Of a DNA stretch of 15,000 bases, positions 8,101 to 14,942 are shown piece after piece. The translations under genes and the position numbers were made by a program. Under the pieces are notes generated by a model. That model ran no database searches. It was not told the origin of the DNA and saw only the letters and a list, made by a program, of their open reading frames with translations. The stretch lies in contig CM022670.1 of assembly GCA_012295275.1 (NCBI GenBank), positions 21,030,146 through 21,045,145 of the forward strand. The letters run 5' to 3'. This DNA is from Chrysomallon squamiferum. Its lineage: Eukaryota; Mollusca; Gastropoda; Neomphalida; Peltospiridae. The number at the start of each line of letters is the position of its first letter. Within the stretch, counting starts at the first letter, position 1.

Positions 8101-8706
8101 AAAGACATTAGCTTCTTGAATTATTAGTTTAAAAACGTTTTGTGGTAAATTTCGTTTCACGAAAAAAATAACGTATTTTAGATTTATTAATAGGTTAAGC
8201 ACTTTTCGTCTTAACATAAATCCACATAAACCCACCATCACTCACATCAAGTATCCACACAAATACACACACAGAGACATTTTATGCGTACACACATAAA
8301 CATATATTTTTGTACTCGTTATGTTCTCGAGATTTCTTAACCTTTCTGATTTGAGTGATTCGCTAATATTTTTTATGTAAAAATTGAAGGTTTTGCGACA
8401 ACAAAATTTTTCCACTTCCAACTAAAAATAAGAATATCCAAAAAAGAAATTAACAAATAAAAAAAAAAAATAAAAAAAAAAGAATGAAATAAAATAAAAT
8501 AAATGAATGAATAAATAAGCAAGCAAATGAATATGTAAATAAATGTCTTTGTAATGGTTATCACAATGATTTTTCATTTTCAAAATGACAGAAAACATTT
8601 GTTCATCGTGTTTAAATTTATTTCGAAATAAATGTTATAATATTATCACTGAAACTAAGTATTTTTTATAAATGCCCTTTAAAAGGAACTGAAAGCAATA
8701 GAAATT

Positions 8707-8710
<4 letters not shown>
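8101..8710. other. AT-rich sequence, nothing recognised
   Basis: This includes an A-rich block with AAAT/AATG units at about 8450-8545 and short CA-rich bits near 8255-8300. There is no gene, RNA or element pattern I can support. Confidence 0.6.
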
Positions 8711-8790
<80 letters not shown>

Positions 8791-8793
8791 TTA
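8711..8793. repeat. (TTA)27 microsatellite
   Basis: A perfect TTA run of about 80 bp. The poly-Ile minus-strand ORF is its translation. It is the longest trinucleotide array in the window. Confidence 0.97.
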
Positions 8794-9190
8794 TTTGAGG
8801 AATGAGTCTTGAAATAAAATGCAGTATCTCCGATTTGTTGTAAAGACATATTAATAAAACTAGAAAACGTTATTGTAAATGTTAATATGATGTACATTTA
8901 TCTACGTGTCTGAATTATGTGTACATGTCTGTAATAGTTGTGTATATATGTTAATGCGTGTGCATGTATGTTTTTGTATGTGTGTGTGTTTGTGTGGGTG
9001 TGTGTGTTTGTCTGTCTGTGTTTAGGTAATAAGTATCTAGACAAACAGAAAAACTGACCAAGTGTTTATCACATACACTCAGATACATAAAGAGACAGAG
9101 AGAAGCAAAACAATAACGGACACGTATTAACTAGCTAAATTAAATAAAAATATATTTAAATTCCCCAGCACTAGAAGTAATTTTCTTTTG
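8794..9190. other. AT- and TG-rich sequence, no gene seen
   Basis: An imperfect TG/TATG-rich segment lies at about 8939-9024 and ends in TCTG units. It is flanked by AT-rich unique DNA. Confidence 0.6.
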
Positions 9191-9440
9191 ATATCTGCAA
9201 CGCCCATTCACAAGTTTCAAAGCAGTGTCATTCAGCCATCACCTGCAGCAGTTCAGCGAACCGTGAATGTCACTGAGAGGTATGGTAAATGTATTATTAC
9301 CTATTTCAGACAAGTAGCCCGAGGCTTGACGGGTCAGCGGATCGTTTCACGTCGTTGATCGCGTTTGGCAATTTTCCGATTAAGCCCGAATACAACATGA
9401 GAATCAAAGGCCATGATGTGTGCTGTCGTATTTTCCTGGA
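9191..9440. other. Moderately GC-rich, CpG-containing island
   Basis: About 250 bp of complex sequence has roughly 14 CpGs, concentrated at 9317-9395. It contains an E-box CACCTGC (about 9240) and the tRNA-like core at 9332. No frame stays open for long. It may be an old mobile-element remnant or a regulatory block. Confidence 0.35.
9330..9390 (+). repeat. Degenerate tRNA-like (SINE-like) remnant 2
   Basis: GGTCAGCGGAT (9332-9342) is identical to the A-box-region core of remnant 1. At about the same 40-bp offset, TTTTCCGATTAAGC (from 9373) resembles a B box with an insertion. Sequence between the boxes is not clearly alignable to remnant 1, so common origin is uncertain. Confidence 0.2.
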
Positions 9441-9442
9441 AT

Positions 9443-9444
<2 letters not shown>

Positions 9445-9507
<63 letters not shown>
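9445..9507. repeat. (GT)31 microsatellite
   Basis: A perfect GT run of 63 bp, followed by degenerate TG-rich sequence to about 9620. Alternating purine-pyrimidine DNA of this kind is Z-DNA-capable. Confidence 0.97.
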
Positions 9508-9512
<5 letters not shown>

Positions 9513-9872
9513 TTGGTGTGAATATGGTGTATATATTTAAGCATGTTATGTGTATTTTGTGTGTGTATTTATGTGAATACTTGGCATAAGTGATGGTATG
9601 GTGTATGTGTATATTATATAAAAGAATCCTTCCTGCTAAACTGAAAAGATTATTATAACTACTGTCAAAAATATGTTGTAAAGTCTTTATTCATTCATTT
9701 TGTTGCAAAGAAACACGCCTTAAAGATTCTGTAGTATTATTTCCAGTGCCAAACAACGGTTTTGGTGTATGTCATAATATGTGTGTGTGTACATATATAC
9801 AATTGTATATATGTGTATATGTATATATGTGTGTTTCTAAATACACACACCCACTTAACACATATATCATTT
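9508..9872. other. TG- and AT-rich sequence, no gene seen
   Basis: Imperfect TG/TATG stretches lie at 9508-9610 and 9778-9838, with unique AT-rich DNA between. Nothing else is recognised. Confidence 0.6.
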
Positions 9873-9873
9873 A

Positions 9874-9913
<40 letters not shown>

Positions 9914-9916
9914 TTT
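9873..9916. repeat. (AT)12 followed by T21
   Basis: An AT run at 9873-9896 passes directly into T21 (9896-9916). Confidence 0.95.
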
Positions 9917-10067
9917 GAAATTATTAAATCTTTGATTTATTTAATATTCAATTTAATAATTTTGAATACTGAACTTTTCGTTTCTAAATACAATAGTGCT
10001 TACATATAAAGAATAGAAAGGAGTATCTCTTTTATTAATGCTTGCTGGTATTTTTATTACCCTATGT
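9917..10067. other. AT-rich sequence, nothing recognised
   Basis: Unique AT-rich DNA with short ORFs on both strands that do not survive comparison with each other. Confidence 0.4.
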
Positions 10068-10141
10068 GTATCTATCTGTGTGTGTGTATGTGTGTGTGTA
10101 TGTGCGCACATACGTACATGCAGAAATATATACACACATAC
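10068..10141. repeat. TG/CA-rich segment with a 16-bp perfect palindrome
   Basis: A TG-rich run ends in GTATGTGCGCACATAC (10098-10113), a perfect palindrome. An outer inverted pair, GTATGTGTG (10086-10094) and CACACATAC (10133-10141), lies around it. It is probably a product of TG and CA repeats meeting head to head. Confidence 0.7.
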
Positions 10142-10184
10142 TTAGATCCTTACTCGCAATCTACGCAAAAAATCTAACAACTGA

Positions 10185-10254
10185 ACTACATACAATACGT
10201 ACAAAGAATGCGCTCCGGCCTATTATGAAATCATTGATTCGCCCTTGAATACAG
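10185..10254 (+). other. Candidate exon end with donor (unidentified)
   Basis: One frame is open from 10185 to ACAG|GTAAAG at 10254/10255, a usable splice donor with an A rather than G at +5. The partial peptide includes YKECAPAYYEIIDSPLNT. With the acceptor at 10405-10406 it defines a possible 152-bp intron, and the frame stays open across the join. I recognise no family and no acceptor or ATG is visible upstream. Confidence 0.12.
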
Positions 10255-10406
10255 GTAAAGTTTAATTTATGTCAGGAAGCACGGTTTCATACAATGAATT
10301 AACCAACAAGTCGCGGAGTGGGTAATTCACACAGGAAATGCATCGAATTAAATTGGTAACTGTACACTGCATAGTGGAAAATGTTTATCTTCACTCACTT
10401 TTGCAG

Positions 10407-10530
10407 GCGATAATCTACTTCGGGTGCAGAGGGTTTACTGCAGGATTTTGAGTGGCATGATTTATCTTTATGTCATCACGTCTTTTATAAAAAGTTTTAA
10501 AAAAACACACACACAAAAACAAAACAACAC
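10407..10530 (+). other. Candidate exon start behind an acceptor-like site
   Basis: A pyrimidine-rich stretch ending in TTTTGCAG (AG at 10405-10406) precedes GCGATAATC. The frame matching the 10254 donor is open from here, starting DNLLRVQRVYCRILSG, and runs through the triplet array to a stop at 10847-10849. The repeat-like tail of the frame argues against real coding. Confidence 0.12.
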
Positions 10531-10706
10531 TGTAGCTCTAGGTGCTGCTGTAGTAGTTTTCTCATTGTTGTTATTAGTAGTAATGGTTAGTAGTGGTGAT
10601 GGTGGTAGTAATAGTAGTAATGATTGTGGTAACGGTTGTTGTACTACTAGTTTTTTTGTTTGTATTATTATTAGTAGTAGTAATCCTTTTAATAGTAGTT
10701 GTAGTG

Positions 10707-10739
<33 letters not shown>

Positions 10740-10840
10740 ATAATAGTAATGGGTTTTTTATGGTGGTGGCTGTAGTAATAGTAGTAATTGTTGTTGCTGC
10801 TGCTGTTGTAGTAGAAATTATGGCCGCTTCTGAAGGGTCG
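10531..10840. repeat. Degenerate triplet array (GTA/GTT/GGT/GCA)
   Basis: About 310 bp is dominated by three-base units of G, T and A with few C, including a pure GCA run (10707-10725) joined to a TAG/GTA run (10724-10739). The three-base periodicity keeps several frames open on both strands, with Val/Ser/Gly/Asn, Leu/Thr or Thr/Asn peptides. That pattern is typical of an old, mutated trinucleotide satellite rather than a protein gene. Confidence 0.75.
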
Positions 10841-11306
10841 GTCATTTGACATTACTAATGTTAGAAGAGGATTGGCACAAACGATACGTGGAAATTTCCT
10901 GGTTGGTCCCATTTGAAATTATAAAGAAAATTTAAAAAAAATTAAGAAGTATAGTGTTTGTGAAGATAGAAATAAGGCTTGTTTGATGAAATAATTTCTT
11001 TCAGTAGATAACAGGTACCCTAAATTCTAAGTTTTCATGGCAGAAATATTAGAATCAATCTGTAACTGAGTAAGTGCGTAGAAACTTGTAGGACATTCTG
11101 TTTTTAAGTTTCAGGTTTCTAATAAATAGTGATGTCACATAGTGTAGCCATAAATAATGAACATAGTATGTCTGAATAAATCCCTCGAATTATCCTTCCA
11201 TTTATACCATAGATTAAAGTTTTCACTGACAGAGACAAATTGTTTCAGATTTATTTGCCCTCTGTGTTAGTGTCTCTCGAGATTAAAACAAAATAAATCG
11301 ACGACG

Positions 11307-11310
<4 letters not shown>
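10841..11310. other. AT-rich non-repetitive stretch, nothing recognised
   Basis: This includes a CRE-like octamer TGATGTCA with one mismatch (near 11131). No ORF or RNA gene is supported. Confidence 0.5.

Positions 11311-11315
<5 letters not shown>

Positions 11316-11364
<49 letters not shown>
11316..11364. repeat. (AG)24 microsatellite
   Basis: A perfect AG run of 49 bp, the third GA tract on the same strand. It is preceded by T8 and CAG, so it also mimics a splice acceptor. Confidence 0.97.
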
Positions 11365-11367
<3 letters not shown>

Positions 11368-11590
11368 ATGGAAGTGTGATTCAGACCGTTTCCATCTCTA
11401 TAGTGAGAGAGGTGAAGGTCGAGCTGAATTTTATTATATTTACAAAGTAAATAAAATGGAATAATTTGAAAATAAATAAATAAATAAAATTTTAAAAATA
11501 CGCTACAACCAGAACAAAAACAAGAACATTTAATAATTCCTAAATGCAGCAGTACTACTGATTCTCACGTCCATGATTATTTCAAGTGGA
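11365..11590. other. AT-rich sequence, nothing recognised
   Basis: Short AAAT units lie near 11472-11488. There is no gene. Confidence 0.5.
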
Positions 11591-11630
11591 CATTGTTAGA
11601 CGTAGAAAGTGCCGTGTCTGAGAGGAACGA

Positions 11631-11729
11631 CCCGCGTCTGACGTCACTAACCAACTTTTGTTACACTATTCTTTTAATAAAACAAACACGTAAAAAAAAA
11701 AAAAAAAAAAAAAATTTAAAAAAAAAAAT
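11631..11729 (+). mobile_element. Possible short poly(A) retro-insertion
   Basis: AATAAA (11676-11681) lies 10 bp before A23 (11692-11714), which continues as TTT and A11 (11718-11728). This is the layout of a reverse-transcribed RNA 3' end. The 7-mer GGAACGA flanks the segment exactly (11624-11630 and 11730-11736), as a target-site duplication would. The body is only about 60 bp and unrecognised, so it would be strongly 5'-truncated. Chance remains possible. Confidence 0.25.
11639..11646. promoter_or_regulatory. Perfect CRE palindrome
   Basis: TGACGTCA sits in a CpG-containing segment (about 11590-11650). It is the third full CREB/ATF site in the window. It lies inside the possible retro-insertion, so it may have arrived with it. 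Confidence 0.3.
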
Positions 11730-11744
11730 GGAACGAAACAAAGA

Positions 11745-11756
11745 GCAGACGTCTGC
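11745..11756. repeat. 12-bp perfect palindrome GCAGACGTCTGC
   Basis: Self-complementary and centred on ACGT. It is an isolated palindrome with no recognised binding protein. Confidence 0.5.
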
Positions 11757-11776
11757 CACGGAATCGATCCTGCATC

Positions 11777-11818
11777 TCGAATGCTTGAAAGCAATTAAGA
11801 TTTCAATTGAGCATTCGA
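11777..11818. repeat. Imperfect hairpin
   Basis: TCGAATGCT (11777-11785) pairs with AGCATTCGA (11810-11818), nine perfect pairs. An inner TGAAA/TTTCA stem is offset by a 4-base bulge. It is too short for a microRNA precursor. Confidence 0.45.
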
Positions 11819-11908
11819 AACAAGACTATTAAAAAGTACTAGAAAACACTTGCACGTTTACTTTGATTCACTTAACAACTATTACTCGTTTCCGATTTTC
11901 ACTTTCAG

Positions 11909-12135
11909 GCGGCGTGCTGCCGCTCTTGTTGACGATAAAGTCGAAAAACTCTCCAACTCAGTCAAGTGTCTAGTGGGTCTCAGACACTTAACAGTACACA
12001 AGTACGAACGTACATTAATAGCCGAGTGGAAAAAAAAACAACAAAAACAAAAATTAAAAAAAATGCACTGTAATAATAATAGTAACGATAATAAATCCTA
12101 CGTAGTAAATGCCTACACAATCTTGTATTATGCTC
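11909..12135 (+). other. Candidate internal exon (unidentified)
   Basis: A good acceptor (TTTTCACTTTCAG, AG at 11907-11908) is followed by a frame open for 75 codons to a weak donor CTCT|GTAAGA at 12135/12136. The translation begins RRAAALVDDKVEKLSNSVKC and becomes Lys- and Asn-rich where the DNA turns into A runs and AAT units. I see no domain. A perfect inverted repeat, AAGTGTCT/AGACACTT (11964-11971 and 11982-11989, 10-base loop), lies inside. Confidence 0.15.
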
Positions 12136-12443
12136 TGTAAGAGAACTTGTTAACGATTTCAGTGCTAATCTGAGAAAGAAGTCAAAACGGTGACTGCTAT
12201 TTTGCACGCCCATTAAAAGTTTCTCATTCCGACAATAATTTAAAGACTGATTTATTAAAATATGTGACATGTGCTTTCGGGCCACTTTTTGCCATTGGTT
12301 AAATACAGATTAGCAGTAATAATTATTTTGTACGTACTTACACACAGAATGCAAAAGTATCAGTTGATCCGGAGAGGTTAAAATTTGAAAATGTACGAAA
12401 AAGGGCACCGATAATTTATTGTGAAGCATCTTTTACACGACAT
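12136..12443. other. AT-rich sequence, nothing recognised
   Basis: A segment near 12200-12226 (TGCACGCCCATT then AAGTTTC) resembles 9196-9222 with small gaps, perhaps an old shared repeat. There is no gene. Confidence 0.4.
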
Positions 12444-12463
12444 GTGCGCTGACCACTAAGCTA
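12390..12463 (-). repeat. tRNA-like A-box remnant, minus strand
   Basis: Read on the minus strand from 12463, TAGCTTAGTGGTCAGCGCAC (12444-12463) is an excellent tRNA D-arm/A-box match. About 40 bp further, TTATCGGTGCCC is only a poor B-box match and no cloverleaf closes. It shares the 8-mer GGTCAGCG with the two plus-strand remnants. Best read as a decayed tRNA-derived SINE or tRNA pseudogene. Confidence 0.35.
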
Positions 12464-12754
12464 CAGTGTGGTCTGTTAAAATTTGTTTAAGTCTGGGATC
12501 GTTTTGTGCAATATATAGATTGGTAGGTTTGCTATTTTATTTTAGGAAATTTCATTAAAAGTGATGGTAATGAATGATCCGATTTAATTAATTAATTATA
12601 AGAAAATGTATATATATATATATATATGAATAGAGAAAAACAATTAAAACACTGAAAGGAGAGAAAAATTTAAAATTTGAGGGAATATCTTTTTTCTTTT
12701 TCAGTAACTTTATTTCTTTTCTTTTTTCTTTTTTTTTAACTATTAATATTATTG

Positions 12755-12756
<2 letters not shown>
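12464..12756. other. AT-rich sequence with (TA)n and T/C run
   Basis: A TA run lies at about 12609-12627 and a T/C-rich run at about 12688-12738. No gene is seen. Confidence 0.6.
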
Positions 12757-12798
<42 letters not shown>

Positions 12799-12872
12799 GA
12801 ACGTTTACGGTCGTTTTCATCTTCAGTTTATAACGTATACATATAATTTTTTTTTTTTTTTTTTTTTTTTTT
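12757..12872. repeat. (TTA)13 and T26
   Basis: A TTA run spans about 12758-12797 and T26 spans 12847-12872, with 49 bp of AT-rich sequence between. Confidence 0.95.
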
Positions 12873-12899
12873 CCAACTGAACTATATTCTCTGGAAGAA

Positions 12900-12913
12900 A
12901 AATGGCGCCATTT
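12900..12913. promoter_or_regulatory. Perfect palindrome AAATGGCGCCATTT
   Basis: A 14-bp self-complementary sequence. Each half contains a YY1/Pho-type core (ATGGC/GCCAT), so two molecules could bind head to head. The function is inferred; the palindrome is directly visible. Confidence 0.3.
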
Positions 12914-13332
12914 AGGATCTGGTTTCGATACTTTTATTCATTTAACCCAGCTGGTAATTCACAAAAATCCTAAATCAACATAGGAACTAAAAATTCAATT
13001 AATGTATATTCAGAACCAAGCACCTGACGGTAACACAATCTTCCACATTAAAAGTGGGATAAATCATATTAATTTTCACACAACGTTTCGTCAAGCATCA
13101 AAAGTGTGTGTGTTACTGATAAGAATATCTGACAGGAAGTTAAAATGAGCGGCGGGCGAGCTCGTTATCTCGCAGTTGCTGATATTAAGAGTTTGTGTTT
13201 TATAAAAATAAGCAATCGGTGCACCAAACATGATGACCTACGCCTGCCAGTCACGTTGACATGCCGACAGAGTGATGTCCCCTGATAAGATGATGCTAGA
13301 CTGATAACGAGCGAATATCTCGAGACACCTTT
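12914..13332. promoter_or_regulatory. Non-repetitive block with GATA-site cluster
   Basis: This complex sequence has GATA-type sites TGATAAG (13117-13123), TTATCT (13165-13170, minus strand), TGATAAG (13283-13289) and TGATAAC (13302-13308). It includes a CpG-rich piece at 13148-13175. About one such site is expected in 200 bp here, so four is a modest excess. No frame is convincingly open. It could be an enhancer or an old repeat. Confidence 0.25.
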
Positions 13333-13590
13333 TTAAGAGATTGAATTTAAAAAAAAATAAAAAAAAAGATATTAAAATTTATATAAATTTATCTAGTATT
13401 TCAGTTTGATAATATCAACATGTGGCATCTATGGTATAAAAAAAAAAAAATAAAAAAAAAAAAATTTATTACGATTTTATGCAAGTTAAATTCATTGTAA
13501 GACATACTGATAAAAAAAAAAAAGATGTTAAAATAAATTTTGATATGTGTAATTATTTCAGAACCAGTAATAAAATGCATTTTAAATAAA
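13333..13590. repeat. A-rich low-complexity sequence
   Basis: Interrupted A runs at about 13349-13368, 13438-13464 and 13512-13523 lie in AT-rich DNA. Confidence 0.8.
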
Positions 13591-13682
13591 ATAAAGGAAA
13601 AGAAAAGAAAAAGAAAACAAGAAGAAACAAAGAAAAGAAAGAAACAGAAAGAAAAAAGAAAAAAGAAAGAAAGAAAGAAACA
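13591..13682. repeat. Purine-only GAAA-type degenerate repeat
   Basis: About 90 bp of A and G with a few C, in GAAA/GAAAA/GAAG units, ending in three perfect GAAA copies. The minus-strand Phe/Ser ORF is a by-product. Confidence 0.9.
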
Positions 13683-14000
13683 TAAAAAGCGTCTCTTTTT
13701 CCAAAAATTTCTTTAACTCCGAATAATGTCACTAAAACCCAGTAATTTTCTTTAAATAGGATGTAAATTAAATAAATAACTGTGCTCATGGGAGGGTGAA
13801 AGTGGTATTGATGATTTACGGTACGTTTTCATTATGTAACAATTTCACGTTTATCCAGCTATGGACTCGTACACCGATTTCGCCTAGAGAGTTCACCGCG
13901 TTCTGATTAAGAGACAGCGAATACAGACTTTGCGGTTTTCCTCTGTAGTTACTTACACCTGGCGAGGAGGATAAACCAACTGTTACGAGAATTCCTCCTC
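13683..14000. other. Non-repetitive sequence, partly GC-richer
   Basis: From about 13800 the composition becomes balanced. A minus-strand frame of 78 codons (13816-14052) has no recognised motif. On that strand CCTCGCCAG|GTGTAAG (near 13960) looks like a splice donor. Too little to call a gene. Confidence 0.3.
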
Positions 14001-14182
14001 GCAACCATGACGAAGCAAGTCGGGAACATCCACTTACAGTTGCTGACCGCAAACCACCACCAGCTGAGACGTGCGGGTTTCATTCACTCTCTCTCTGACC
14101 ATAAAACATCCTGCAGCTCGGACCATTCATCACCAGCGGCTGGAAGGTCTTTAAACTGTTTAATCGTTCGCCCATTCATAGT

Positions 14183-14197
14183 CGTGACCACGTCACG
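14183..14197. repeat. Inverted repeat CGTGAC-CAC-GTCACG
   Basis: Six-base arms around three bases. It contains an ACGTCA CRE half. It immediately precedes the CA run. Confidence 0.4.
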
Positions 14198-14203
14198 GTT
14201 GAC

Positions 14204-14222
14204 CACACACACACACACACAC
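14204..14222. repeat. (CA)9 microsatellite
   Basis: A short perfect CA run. Confidence 0.9.
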
Positions 14223-14327
14223 GGTGGATGTTTCCTCATACCAGAATACTTGATTTTCACTTGACCGATTTAAAAAAAAAAAAAATGTATTTATTTATTA
14301 GATTTTTTTTTTTTTTATAACAGAAAA

Positions 14328-14460
14328 AGAACGAAAGAAAGAAAGAAAAAGAATTAAAGAAAGAAAGAAAGAAAGAAAAGAATTAAAGAAAGAAAGAAAG
14401 AAAGAAAAGAATTAAAGAAAGAAAGAAAGAAAAGAATTAAAGAAGGAAAGAGAGAGTAGA
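14328..14460. repeat. Higher-order GAAA minisatellite, 29-bp period
   Basis: GAAA units are punctuated by AATTAAAG at 14352, 14381, 14410 and 14435. The first two intervals are exactly 29 bp and the last is 25 bp, one GAAA shorter. Whole 29-bp blocks have therefore been duplicated, not just single GAAA units. The array fades into GGAAAG and GAGAGAG at its end. Confidence 0.92.
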
Positions 14461-14469
14461 AAGAAAGCA

Positions 14470-14700
14470 AAAGAAAGGAAATTGGCGGTGATTTGTGGTC
14501 AGTATCGGGGATCATTTCTTACTGGGAACACAATGAAACGTGAACTGCCGCAAACAAGCCTATCTTTACCTGCCCGTCAGATGGTGACACGTTCAAGAGG
14601 CCCTTGTTCCGCAAGTCTAGGGCCTGCTTCCTGTAAGAAACAAGGACAGCGATCTACGTACGAACCGTATCAAATTGCCAGCGCAGATGTGGTTTAAATT
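14470..14700 (+). other. Non-repetitive GC-balanced island (unidentified)
   Basis: About 220 bp of complex sequence lies between two large repeats. One plus frame stays open for 71 codons (14482-14697) but opens at a TTG, not an ATG. It has no domain I recognise (partial peptide NTMKRELPQTSLSLPARQ). A weak donor-like CCT|GTAAGA lies near 14632. It could be a piece of an exon, a mobile-element fragment or a regulatory block. Confidence 0.15.
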
Positions 14701-14784
14701 GTCAACGTTTTATATCATTTGTTTTGTGTCATAAACATGTTATCATCCACTCATACAAAAACATAGCATTACTCATAAATCAGC

Positions 14785-14802
14785 AATATATATATATATG
14801 TA

Positions 14803-14838
<36 letters not shown>

Positions 14839-14904
14839 TGTATGTATGTATGTATGTATGTATGTATGTATGTATGTATGTATGTATGTATGTATGTGTG
14901 TGCC

Positions 14905-14940
<36 letters not shown>
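14785..14940. repeat. Compound microsatellite (TA)n-(TGTA)21-(TG)n
   Basis: A TA run (about 14786-14810) is followed by about 86 bp of perfect TGTA/TATG units (14811-14896), then a short interruption, then a TG run (14911-14939). The Met-Tyr-Val-Cys ORF is its translation. The order TA, TATG, TG suggests stepwise growth from a shared alternating sequence. Confidence 0.97.

Positions 14941-14942
<2 letters not shown>

Larger units (their letters stand above)
14007..14264 (+). other. Weak ORF with good ATG context (unidentified, 85 codons)
   Basis: ATG at 14007 sits in GCAACCATGACG, a favourable eukaryotic start context. The frame begins MTKQVGNIHLQLLTANHHQL and stays open for 85 codons. It crosses the CA repeat at 14204-14222, giving a Thr-His run, and stops at 14262-14264. 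No signal peptide, membrane segment or family motif is seen. A competing minus-strand frame overlaps its start. It is probably non-coding, and is listed because it is the best ATG-started frame in non-repetitive sequence. Confidence 0.12.

Noticed and set aside
8679-8897. Poly-Ile minus-strand ORF (and the Ile/Lys ORF at 5480-5719)
   Set aside because: Translations of TTA and TTC arrays.
10424-10849. 141-codon plus-strand ORF and 125/112-codon minus-strand ORFs over the same region
   Set aside because: All derive mostly from the triplet array. The plus-strand frame opens at GTG, not ATG. Kept only as part of a low-confidence splice hypothesis.
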